From Dyella sp. GSA-30 (lineage in GTDB: Bacteria > Pseudomonadota > Gammaproteobacteria > Xanthomonadales > Rhodanobacteraceae), in NCBI RefSeq assembly GCF_027924605.1, contig NZ_AP027042.1, positions 3,573,524 to 3,637,523 of the forward strand: a stretch of DNA of 64,000 bases. The letters are read 5' to 3'. Positions 25,309-33,751 of this stretch are shown here, piece by piece. How positions within the stretch are numbered: position 1 is the first letter of the stretch; each line of letters opens with the position of its first letter. The position numbers and the translations under genes are program-made. Under the pieces are notes generated by a model that saw only the letters and a list, made by a program, of their open reading frames with translations, was not told the DNA's origin and did no database searches.

Positions 25309-28300
25309 CTAAAGCCGGAGCTCGGTGTTCGCTGCACCCGGCAGCCGATGTCGGTGTAACAAAGCATCCGCCCAGCCCTGCGGTGTCGGGTTTTCGAGCA
25401 GATCCCGCAGCGGCGCCGAAAAGCCCAAAATCCGAGACGCTCGTCCTGACGCGCGGACAGCATGCACGGAATCGCCTCCTGAACGGAAAAAGTTCGTATC
25501 GGCTTTCATCTCGGCTCCACCCAGTACTTCGCTTAAAATACCGGCAAGAACATCCCGCAGCCGTTCGATCTCGCCGAACGCTGGCGCATTAGTTCTGCTG
25601 AGATTTGCTTGCTCCCCCTGCGTCTCTGCTTCGACCGCCGGTGTTTCGTCGTGCTCCGCTGCAGTGGCTCCGCCTACGATAGTGTGCAGATAGACGTGTC
25701 CATCGGCCGCGCCGACCGCATTATTCCATCCATGCGGAGCGGGCCACCCAACCTGACACATTCCTATTCCGTATTGAGGCGCCCAGGTCTCGAGGGTCTG
25801 GGCGATAAGCCCGGCTTCGATCAACGCGAAATCACGGGAACGCTCGCCATAGATCGGCTCGATTGCGTCCATGCAAGCGACTAGCATGATGGCGAATCCG
25901 TCTTTCAGTGCTGACGCGGATGGAAATTCGCAGGCCTCGCCGGTGCGATTGAGGGCATGACGATCCGGATTGTAGTAGTAAGTTCCCGCGTCCAGCCCTT
26001 CCACGTTACCGTGCTGGAGCGACACATATATCTGGACCGGATAGAGACTGCCTGCCGAACCGTAAGCACGTTTCGGAACGAAACGGTCCGCATGTGGAAC
26101 ATCGGCGAGGCAATCCAAAAGCGCGCCAAACGCTTCCTGAGAAATCGCTCTCTGGTAAAAACTCTTGCTCGAGTTTCGTTGCAAAGCGAGCCGTTGCGCT
26201 CGTTTCTCGCTCGGCAATGTGATCTCGAAGTCCATGCCGCGCCTGAGCGCTGGCCGGCTGCGATACATGCTCATATAGTCCGATGCCGGGTTCGTGGCGG
26301 GCGTTTGCTCCTTTCCTCCGAGTAAGGGGACCTTCGATACCCACGCACCCTCACTGCCTTCGGCGAGGGCTTCGATGGCGGCGACATAGCTGTTGAACAA
26401 GGTGTGAATCGCATCATAATCGAACAGGTCGCTGCGAAAATCCCAGGTGACGACGAGCGCGCCCGCTTCCTCGCTTACTTGATGATCGAGCCAAACCTGT
26501 GGAGTTTGCGAGAGAGAGAAAATCTCCTTCGCGGGAAAGTCGGAAACTGAGCCGTCTGACTCGCTTATATCGAGGGTGCTCGTGAAAACTACCGGCGCTG
26601 TGATCGCCCTGTGTGATGCGGCCATGCGTATCACCTCAATGGCAGAAAGGTCAGCATGCTCCATTATTTCGAAAAGTGAAGACTGGATGACTTTTGCATT
26701 GGCAAGAAAATCATTGCGATCCTGCCACGCACACGGCAGCAGCATCAACGAAGTGAAATCTCCCACCAGATGACGAATATCGGGATGCACATCGTCGCGA
26801 TCGAAAAAGGTCGCGCTTAGCAGGAAGCGCTCGTCTGCGCCGCCACGTCTCAGGACGGCGCAGAAAGCGGACAATAGGGTACAGACCGCCGTAAGGCCGT
26901 TATCTGCAGCGCGCGACCGCAGCGAGGACCATGAAGCATTGGAAAATATGTGTCTACAGCGCTGAAACTTGCGCGCCGATTGCACCTCGTCGCGGCGAGC
27001 CCGGAGGCTCGGAGCAGCAGGCAGATCGCCGAGTTTGTGCCTCCAGAACTGCCTGCTGCATTCGCGCTTTGCGGAATGTGCGTGGGCTTCGCGCCATAAG
27101 ACCCAATCTTTGAAGCTTGCGCTCAGCGTCGGCAATATTCGATTCGGTGCGTGATACAGCTGCGCAAACTCGCGCATCAGTATCTGCATGCTCCACGCAT
27201 CTCCAATCAGCAGATCCATGCTTATGTGCCAACGCGTCCCGACGTCGTCGCGGCTGACCGCGAATTCGAACAGAGGCCACACGCCGGGATCCAAGACTTG
27301 ATGAGACAACCTTTGACGGAGTTGGTCGCGGCGCGATGCGACCATATCGCCGTTCTCCCCTCGCAGATCGACTATGGCAATTTCAATATTCGGCACGGAG
27401 CCCAGAACCCGCTGCCTTGCATCCTCGGTGAACACGGTGCGCAACGCAGGATGTCTCTGCACCAATGCATTCCACGCCCGCTGACAACGGTCGACATCGA
27501 GATCGGGAACTTCGAGTTCTAGATAAATATGCGGTGCGAGCCCGCCAAGATCCAAATCGTTCCGTCGACCGAGCCAGTAGGCTTGCTGCAGTGGCAGCAT
27601 GGGAAATTCCTCATCCAGCGACGTACCGCAGACGAAGACGCTTTCCTCGACGGACGTGCCGGAACCCTGTTTTCTCCAGATAAGCTCGGCCAAAGCGACC
27701 ACACGCGTATCGGCGACCACTTCGCGCAGCGCACAGTCGACATCGAAGCGTTCGCGAAGGCGTCGATGAAGGCGTATCAGTTGTATGGAGGTACCGCCCA
27801 ATCTGAAGAAATCGTCCTCCAGGCATGGAAAGCAACAGCCGAGGATTTCCGCAACGGCCTCGCACACTCCGCGCTGTGTCTCGGTGAGGGCCTCGCTTTT
27901 TGGTGCCGCAAGCTCATCCGGCTGGGGCAAGGCGTCCCTGTCTACCTTGCCATTGGAAGATAAGGGAATTTCTTCCACGCACAAAATGCGATGGGGGATC
28001 AAGTAGGACGGCAGTTGTTGCCTGAGTCGCGCCAATTGCTCCTGTTCGTTGAAGAGAGAGTCGGGCGACGAGGCAACATAGGCGACGATGCGCTTGTCCC
28101 GCACGACGACACAACTAGCCTGGATGTCTTCATACGCTTCCAGAGCCGTTTCGATTTCTTTCAGCTCTATCCGGAACCCGTTTATTTTAACCTGTCCATC
28201 TTCGCGACCTAGTAGTTCAATTGTTCCGCCTGGCATGCGCCGGCCGAGGTCTCCAGTGCGATAGAGCCGAATGCCATGGCTGTCCACAACGAAGCGGTCC

Positions 28301-30774
28301 TCTGTTTGCGCTTCATCGCGCCAATAGCCGTTGGCCAGGCCATGTCCGCCAATGCAGATCTCCCCCGTCACCCAGTCGGGCAACCGCAATAGCTCATCGT
28401 CGTAGACATCGATCGTCTGCCCACCGAGTGCCTTGCCGTAAGGGATGCTGGTCCACGATGGGTCCACTTGGTCGATCCCATGGTAGACCGACCATATAGC
28501 TGCTTCGGTGGCTCCACCGAGACTCACAACACGCACGCCCTCAAAGAGGGCCTCGATGCGCGAAGGTAGCGTGGTCGGAATCCAGTCGCCGCTCAAAAGC
28601 ACCAGGCGCAAGGAACGGGGCGCAATGGCATTGGAAGTTTCCAGATATTCCACCAGCATGAGCATTAGCGCCGGAACCGTATTCCATACGGTGACGTTTG
28701 CGTGCTCCATCAAAGCCACCCACGCTTGCGGATCGCGTAAGTCGTCCGCTCCGGGCAGCACGACGGCACCGCCGACCGCGACCAAGCCGAAGATGTCATA
28801 TACGGAAAGATCGAAACTCAAGGAGGAAATCGACAATACGCGATCGGTTTCAGTCACGCCGAAGCGGCGATTGATATCCACGATGGTATTGTGCACGGCG
28901 CCTTGCCGCATCGCGACGCCTTTAGGCTGTCCGGTGGATCCCGAAGTAAAAATGACATAAGCCAGATCATCGACCGTGCGTGATTCCCCCAGGCCGCCGG
29001 CGCGCGCATCATCGTTGCCGGGAATCGTTATGCACCTGCATTCGGGTGGGAGCAAACCCTCGCCGCTCCAGGCGGACTGGGTCAAGGCCATGTTGATGTC
29101 GCATCTGGCAAACAGCTGATGCACACGAGCGATCGGCAGATCGGGAGAAATAGGAACGTATACGAGCCCCGCCTGCGTCGTCGCAAGCGTCGCGACCACC
29201 TGTTCCCATCCCTTATGCATTACGACAGCGACTCGATCGCCTTTTTTTGCGCCGGCGGCCAAGAGCGCCGCGGCCGTCGACACGGCATAGCGTGCGACCT
29301 GGGCATGCGAAAGCGTTAGTTCCGGCGTGACAACCGCGATTCGATCACCGAAGTGCGCCGGAGGGTATATAGGCAGCAATCCTTCGGCAGCCGGTTGATC
29401 CAAGGTTGACGGCTCGGTCGATGGCCGGCTCGACTCCCATCCCGTGCCTCGGGCCAAGGCTTCCAGACGCTCGCAGTGATGAGAGAACATCTCTTCCAGC
29501 AGACCTTCCGGCCATAGCCCTTCAACCGCATCCCAGCAAAGCAGAACCCCTTCGGCGGTTTCCACTACCTGATGGTCAATCCATACCTGCGGCGTTTGGG
29601 TGATTCCGCCGACCAACACCCAGTCCTCAACAGAGGCCGTCTTGCCCAATAGACTGGTAAAGACTACCGGGAGTCCGCGGACCCTATCGTCTTGTTCGCG
29701 GTTCAGCTGCTGGCGCAGCGACATCGTCGAGGTTGATCCGAAGTTCGACAGATCCGTCCAGAGCGTCTTCTGCAGCGTTTCGGCTTGCTCGCTAAAGGTC
29801 GATTGCCCAGCCACTTCGACGCAAAAGGGCAGCAGACCGGTAAAGTCCCCTACGATGTGGTTGATTTGCGGGTGCCACTCCGGACGTTGAAAAGTAGTGA
29901 CGCCCAAAACGAAGGCTTTGTGGCGAGACCATGCCGCTAAAGTCAGGCAGTACGAAGCCAGGAAGACGGCTGTCGGGCTTAGGTTCCGCTGGGTCGCCTG
30001 TGCCTTTAGATTCTGCCAGCCAATCCGATCGAGCATGGTCTGCAAACGACGAAACGTCGGGCGATCCAATTCCGATGGATGGCATGCGAGTGGCAAACCA
30101 GGCGGCCCGGAAGCCCCCCTCAATCGCTGCTGCCAGTAGCTATCGGATAGATCGCTTCCGCGACTGCGCAACCGGCTCAGGCGCGTACAGTAATCGCGAA
30201 ATGAATACCGTAGAACCGGTAAAAGATGCTCATACCCGCGATAGCATTGCAGCAGTTCGGAAAAAATGAGTTGTATGCTGTCGCCATCGGCTGCAAGAAC
30301 ATTGAATTCGGCATGAAACCGCCAACGACCCTGCGGGGTGGTTGAAAATCCACACTGAAACAGCGGCCAGGTACCGGCGTCGTGCTTTTTCTGCGAGAAG
30401 CGCTCGACAACCGCCCGCTCTTCGATTTGCCCGAATCGCTCGATGCGGACAGGCGGCACGGTCTCAAGAACGTGTTGGCCAAGCTCTAGCGAAAAAATGC
30501 TGCGCAACGCTGCATGCCTGGCGACGACGGCGTTCCATGCTTTCTCGAACCGATCGGCATCAATGTCACCGACATCGAAGACGAAGTAGGCGAGACAAGG
30601 GATATTGCCGATGTGGTAAGAGTCTGATTGGCCCACCAAGTAGGCTTCTTGCATGGAACTGAGGGGAAACCACGCGTCGACGTCTATCGGAAGGGCCAGA
30701 CTGGCTGTGCCCGGACTCTCTTTCTCCGACGCGTGTGCGGCCATTGGCTTGTTATCCGTACCTATGTGCTTCAT
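25309..30774 (-). CDS. Thiazole-forming NRPS Cy-A(Cys)-PCP-Cy-Ox-PCP
   Basis: A protein of about 1821 residues. Domain order: Cy1 (about 35-470), A (about 490-960; FTSGSTGQPKG near 610), PCP (LGGTSIQ near 993), Cy2 (about 1075-1490), a SagB/BlmIII-like flavin oxidase (about 1500-1710; YGSAGSLYPVQIY) and a final PCP (SGGDSVHA near 1767). The Cy2 motif D-x4-D-x2-S is intact (DLLIGDAWS near 1186). In Cy1 the first Asp is Asn (NVLAADGDS). The A pocket reads DLYNLSLIWK, an established cysteine code. The second module has no A domain, so one A domain probably charges both PCPs, giving a thiazoline/thiazole pair. The start is the ATG overlapping the upstream stop (ATGA), not the GTG twelve bases earlier. 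Confidence 0.93.
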   Translation of the reverse strand: MKHIGTDNKPMAAHASEKESPGTASLALPIDVDAWFPLSSMQEAYLVGQSDSYHIGNIPCLAYFVFDVGDIDADRFEKAWNAVVARHAALRSIFSLELGQHVLETVPPVRIERFGQIEERAVVERFSQKKHDAGTWPLFQCGFSTTPQGRWRFHAEFNVLAADGDSIQLIFSELLQCYRGYEHLLPVLRYSFRDYCTRLSRLRSRGSDLSDSYWQQRLRGASGPPGLPLACHPSELDRPTFRRLQTMLDRIGWQNLKAQATQRNLSPTAVFLASYCLTLAAWSRHKAFVLGVTTFQRPEWHPQINHIVGDFTGLLPFCVEVAGQSTFSEQAETLQKTLWTDLSNFGSTSTMSLRQQLNREQDDRVRGLPVVFTSLLGKTASVEDWVLVGGITQTPQVWIDHQVVETAEGVLLCWDAVEGLWPEGLLEEMFSHHCERLEALARGTGWESSRPSTEPSTLDQPAAEGLLPIYPPAHFGDRIAVVTPELTLSHAQVARYAVSTAAALLAAGAKKGDRVAVVMHKGWEQVVATLATTQAGLVYVPISPDLPIARVHQLFARCDINMALTQSAWSGEGLLPPECRCITIPGNDDARAGGLGESRTVDDLAYVIFTSGSTGQPKGVAMRQGAVHNTIVDINRRFGVTETDRVLSISSLSFDLSVYDIFGLVAVGGAVVLPGADDLRDPQAWVALMEHANVTVWNTVPALMLMLVEYLETSNAIAPRSLRLVLLSGDWIPTTLPSRIEALFEGVRVVSLGGATEAAIWSVYHGIDQVDPSWTSIPYGKALGGQTIDVYDDELLRLPDWVTGEICIGGHGLANGYWRDEAQTEDRFVVDSHGIRLYRTGDLGRRMPGGTIELLGREDGQVKINGFRIELKEIETALEAYEDIQASCVVVRDKRIVAYVASSPDSLFNEQEQLARLRQQLPSYLIPHRILCVEEIPLSSNGKVDRDALPQPDELAAPKSEALTETQRGVCEAVAEILGCCFPCLEDDFFRLGGTSIQLIRLHRRLRERFDVDCALREVVADTRVVALAELIWRKQGSGTSVEESVFVCGTSLDEEFPMLPLQQAYWLGRRNDLDLGGLAPHIYLELEVPDLDVDRCQRAWNALVQRHPALRTVFTEDARQRVLGSVPNIEIAIVDLRGENGDMVASRRDQLRQRLSHQVLDPGVWPLFEFAVSRDDVGTRWHISMDLLIGDAWSMQILMREFAQLYHAPNRILPTLSASFKDWVLWREAHAHSAKRECSRQFWRHKLGDLPAAPSLRARRDEVQSARKFQRCRHIFSNASWSSLRSRAADNGLTAVCTLLSAFCAVLRRGGADERFLLSATFFDRDDVHPDIRHLVGDFTSLMLLPCAWQDRNDFLANAKVIQSSLFEIMEHADLSAIEVIRMAASHRAITAPVVFTSTLDISESDGSVSDFPAKEIFSLSQTPQVWLDHQVSEEAGALVVTWDFRSDLFDYDAIHTLFNSYVAAIEALAEGSEGAWVSKVPLLGGKEQTPATNPASDYMSMYRSRPALRRGMDFEITLPSEKRAQRLALQRNSSKSFYQRAISQEAFGALLDCLADVPHADRFVPKRAYGSAGSLYPVQIYVSLQHGNVEGLDAGTYYYNPDRHALNRTGEACEFPSASALKDGFAIMLVACMDAIEPIYGERSRDFALIEAGLIAQTLETWAPQYGIGMCQVGWPAPHGWNNAVGAADGHVYLHTIVGGATAAEHDETPAVEAETQGEQANLSRTNAPAFGEIERLRDVLAGILSEVLGGAEMKADTNFFRSGGDSVHAVRASGRASRILGFSAPLRDLLENPTPQGWADALLHRHRLPGAANTELRL

Positions 30775-32069
30775 ACCGCGCACCATTCAGGCCTGACGCG
30801 CTGCGAGACGGCGCCCTTTTTTTTCAGCCGCACTTGGCATGCGGAATCGATGGATGTCTGCAAGCTCTCGAACAGGGCAAGGACCTCCTCGTAGTGCTCG
30901 CGAATGTACGGGCGTTCCCACGCACTTGTAACGACAAGTACCGATCCGCGCTTTGGATCGATCAGGATAAACTGCCCATACATTCCCATCGCTACGACCG
31001 TTAGATCGGGAGATCGCCGCAGCCACCATTGATAGCCGTAGCCTAAATCGGCGCCAGGAACGATGCCCCTTCCGGCAGATAAATTGCCGAATTCGGCAAA
31101 TTGCCGCTGTGGCGTAATGGCATCCCTTATCCAAGCGCGGGAAACAATGCCCCCGTCCTCTCGCTTCTTTTCTGCATCGGCAAAGACCATTCCAAACCGT
31201 GCGAGATCTCGCGCGCGTGCGGAGAATCCTCCCGCACTGACTTCTCGCCCGTCCGGTGCGTCCAATACCCAGTACGCGTCCGCCTCCGCCCCTACCCTTG
31301 ACCAAAGCTCCTGCGAAGCAAAATCCGCTAAATGCTCATGGGTGGCGCTTTCCAATACCGCTCCCAACACTTCGGTATCAGCGCTGGAGTATCGAAATAC
31401 CGTTCCAGCGGGTCGCTCACTCCCGAACGAACGAACGTACTCGTATAACCCACCTTGGTTTCGGTTCACCAGGCCGAAGAACTTAGCGATACTAGAATTC
31501 GGATCGTCGTAGTTCTCGTTGAACGACGTACCCGACGCCATCATCATCAGATCGCGAATGCGCACGTCGCGATAGGCGGTATCGGCGAGATCTTTTTTAT
31601 ACGCGTCGACCCGATCATCCACGCTTCCGATCAAATGCCGGTCTATGGCGACTCCAACAAGCGTGGAGACTATGGATTTGGTGATGGAAAACGTCAAAAA
31701 ACTGGTTTCCTCGTTTGCCCCGCCCGCGTAGCGTTCGAGCAACAAGGTATTGTTGGAAGCGAACACAACAGCTTTCGCGCGAGTTCGGCGCATGAACTCG
31801 TCAATCGATCTGGGTTGCCCTGCAAAGGTGTACCGAAGCGCCGCAGAGATATCGGCGTGCCGAAATTCTCTCGCCAGCTTTGCGCTGTGTGCGACGGTAC
31901 GCACCGGAAATACTTCTTGAATGTGCTGGAAGGAGCAATCGGCATACTCGCTCCTCATCCATGTGTTTTTATCGCCGACCTGGCAGTCGCTCGACGAGGC
32001 GAATGCATACTGTGCGCTGCAAGTAGTAAGCAAAACAGCGAATATACGTCCAAACGAAACAGCATTCAT
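30771..32069 (-). CDS. Periplasmic S12-family serine hydrolase (beta-lactamase-like)
   Basis: A 432-residue class C beta-lactamase/esterase/peptidase S12 family protein. An N-terminal signal peptide is visible (hydrophobic stretch about residues 8-24 ending AFASS). The catalytic S-x-x-K is SITK at 128-131, and the YSS version of the second motif is in VFRYSSADTE. It lacks the C-terminal transmembrane helices of ClbP, the colibactin prodrug peptidase of this family. It is embedded in the biosynthetic operon: its stop overlaps the Cys-NRPS start (ATGA), and the ACP gene ends 41 bp upstream. Possible roles are removal of an N-acyl prodrug group in the periplasm, release or editing of the product, or self-resistance. 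I infer a cluster role from position only. Confidence 0.88.
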   Translation of the reverse strand: MNAVSFGRIFAVLLTTCSAQYAFASSSDCQVGDKNTWMRSEYADCSFQHIQEVFPVRTVAHSAKLAREFRHADISAALRYTFAGQPRSIDEFMRRTRAKAVVFASNNTLLLERYAGGANEETSFLTFSITKSIVSTLVGVAIDRHLIGSVDDRVDAYKKDLADTAYRDVRIRDLMMMASGTSFNENYDDPNSSIAKFFGLVNRNQGGLYEYVRSFGSERPAGTVFRYSSADTEVLGAVLESATHEHLADFASQELWSRVGAEADAYWVLDAPDGREVSAGGFSARARDLARFGMVFADAEKKREDGGIVSRAWIRDAITPQRQFAEFGNLSAGRGIVPGADLGYGYQWWLRRSPDLTVVAMGMYGQFILIDPKRGSVLVVTSAWERPYIREHYEEVLALFESLQTSIDSACQVRLKKKGAVSQRVRPEWCAV

Positions 32070-32110
32070 GCAGTTTCCTTTCTATAGAGCGCATTACTGC
32101 GTCTAGGAAG

Positions 32111-32368
32111 CTAGCTTCCGGCCTTTACTTCGGGCAAATGAGAGTTCACCAATGCGGCGATTTTTCCGACCGTCTCAAAGTTTTCGCGTCGAAGTTCGCT
32201 ATTTGCTACTTTGATCGACCATCGCTTCTCGATAAAAAGCAGCAACTGCATGGCGACAAGCGAGGTGATCGTGCCTATGCGAAAGATGTCCTCGTCTCTG
32301 CCCGGAGGAGCTCCGAAGTTGTAACGTTTGAGATAGTGAGCGACCTCTTCCTCAATCTGGTCAGTCAT
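32111..32368 (-). CDS. fkbJ-like: FkbJ-like acyl carrier protein
   Basis: An 85-residue free-standing carrier protein. The phosphopantetheine serine is in the segment FRIGTITSLVAMQL, which matches the FkbJ/ZmaD type of ACP (S-L-x-A-M) rather than the DSL of ordinary ACPs. It should carry the glyceryl-to-hydroxymalonyl intermediate made by the FkbH, FkbK and FkbI homologues and hand it to the PKS AT. Its ATG overlaps the stop of the FkbK-like gene (ATGACTGA), giving coupled translation. A longer frame starting at 32584 runs inside the dehydrogenase gene and is not credible. Confidence 0.87.
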   Translation of the reverse strand: MTDQIEEEVAHYLKRYNFGAPPGRDEDIFRIGTITSLVAMQLLLFIEKRWSIKVANSELRRENFETVGKIAALVNSHLPEVKAGS

Positions 32369-33269
32369 ATTCGTAGAAGCCTTTTCCTGATTTTTGTCCA
32401 AACAAGCCCTTATCGACCATTTCGACGAGCAGTTGGGCCGGTTTGAATTTCTCCTGGCCGAACGCCTTGAACAGAGCGTCCAAAGAGAACAAAACCGTAT
32501 CCAGCCCGATAAGATCGGCCGTGGCCAGGGGGCCAGCCTTCCAGCCGAAGCAATGAAAGAAAAGCTGATCAATTGTCGACACATCGGCTACGCAGTCTTG
32601 CAAACAGAGTATGGCCTCATTCACCGTCAGCATGTAGATCCGGTTGGACACGTAGCCCGGCATGTCGCCAACGTGCAGCGCTCGCTTTCCCATGAAAGCG
32701 AGCAATCTCTCCGCCTCGTTACGAGTTGTTGTCGATGTGTTCTCGCCGGCCACGACTTCCGCGTACGCTATCAAAGCTACCGGATTCATAAAATGAATGC
32801 CGATCACGCGCTCGGCTCGCCCCGTCCACGACGCCACCTCACTGATCTTAAAGGTCGAGGAGTTCACGACAAATATTGTCGCTGGCCTGCACGCCGCGTC
32901 GAGCTCTCGGTATAGCGACCTCTTTTCCTCGGCGCGCTCGACGATATTCTCGATCACAAGGCTCGATGCGCTCAGGTCGCCGATGTCTCCCGAGACGCGG
33001 ATGCGCAGCGCGGCGTATTGATCCTGGGGCACACCTTGCATCAATGCACGCATTCGAATCAATGCCTGAATTTCATCTCCACAGCGCTCAAGCACGTGCT
33101 TGTCGGAGTCGTAAAGAATCACCTCCGCGCCGCGCGCGGCAAGCTCCGCCGCGATGGCCCTGCCCATGACGCCAGCACCTGCAACTCCGATATGGGTTTG
33201 CACTGCATGACTGACGTCGCGACGGTCGTTCGGCTTTTGCGAAGATGTCGCGCTGTAGCTTACTTGCAT
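32361..33269 (-). CDS. fkbK-like: FkbK-like 3-hydroxyacyl-CoA dehydrogenase family protein
   Basis: A 302-residue NAD-dependent dehydrogenase of the 3-hydroxybutyryl-CoA dehydrogenase family. The Rossmann motif GVAGAGVMGRAIA lies at about residues 28-40; IGIHFMNPV and the C-terminal KSGKGFYEYD are typical of the family. In FkbK/ZmaG-type pathways it oxidises glyceryl-ACP toward the malonyl-level extender. It is the first gene of the - strand biosynthetic run, upstream of and overlapping the ACP gene, and its promoter must lie in the divergent region shared with the amylase gene. Confidence 0.87.
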   Translation of the reverse strand: MQVSYSATSSQKPNDRRDVSHAVQTHIGVAGAGVMGRAIAAELAARGAEVILYDSDKHVLERCGDEIQALIRMRALMQGVPQDQYAALRIRVSGDIGDLSASSLVIENIVERAEEKRSLYRELDAACRPATIFVVNSSTFKISEVASWTGRAERVIGIHFMNPVALIAYAEVVAGENTSTTTRNEAERLLAFMGKRALHVGDMPGYVSNRIYMLTVNEAILCLQDCVADVSTIDQLFFHCFGWKAGPLATADLIGLDTVLFSLDALFKAFGQEKFKPAQLLVEMVDKGLFGQKSGKGFYEYD

Positions 33270-33751
33270 GGGACGGAATCACCTTATTCGCAATGTGGAA
33301 TGTCGGGCTTCTACGAACTGGCAAGAGTAGCTTCGGGTCGGAGAATTGGCACTGTTGCTGTCACGAGACGCGTGCCTTGGCCCCTACAAGAGCAACCGAA
33401 GGCGGCACACGAGATCCCGACAGCGCAAACAGCGCAACATCCTACGACAACACGCTAGTACAGACGAAGCAGTTTATACACAGCAGCGTTGATCTGCCAA
33501 CGCTGCTAATCGAGCTTGCGAGCGGCGCGGGAATCGCACGCCCCCGGTCGCGCCGCATTGGATCTACGGTGTGCGCGGTCCGAAGCGAATGCGCCGCCTT
33601 TCCCGTTATAGTATTTTTCAACTCGGCCGCCGAGGGTTGTGTGCGCATCCGCACAGATCGGCAGCCATCCTGAGCGCGACTCTTGGAAAACCGACATATG
33701 GCGATCCTTCGCCTTCCTTCGCCTTGTGCCATCCGTTGGAAAACTTGTTCG
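33270..33751. other. Divergent intergenic region, biosynthetic operon / amylase
   Basis: About 480 bp without a clear gene between two divergently transcribed units. It should contain the promoter for the long - strand biosynthetic operon and that for the amylase gene. The only structure I can point to is the perfect inverted repeat at 33482-33507, listed separately. Short open frames here show no recognisable domain. Confidence 0.45.
33482..33507. promoter_or_regulatory. Perfect 10-bp inverted repeat, candidate operator
   Basis: AGCAGCGTTG and CAACGCTGCT form a perfect dyad around a six-base centre. It lies in the divergent promoter region, about 210 bp before the dehydrogenase start and 245 bp before the amylase start. 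The CGTTG/CAACG core resembles LacI-family operators, so a sugar-responsive repressor of the amylase is one idea. A transcript hairpin is the alternative. Confidence 0.35.

Noticed and set aside
25254-25463. 70-residue N-terminal extension of the PPTase
   Set aside because: Overlaps the NRPS coding sequence by about 150 bp and shows no PPTase similarity.
32369-32584. 72-residue N-terminal extension of the ACP
   Set aside because: It lies in another frame inside the dehydrogenase gene; the ATG at 32368 gives a normal ACP and an ATGACTGA overlap.
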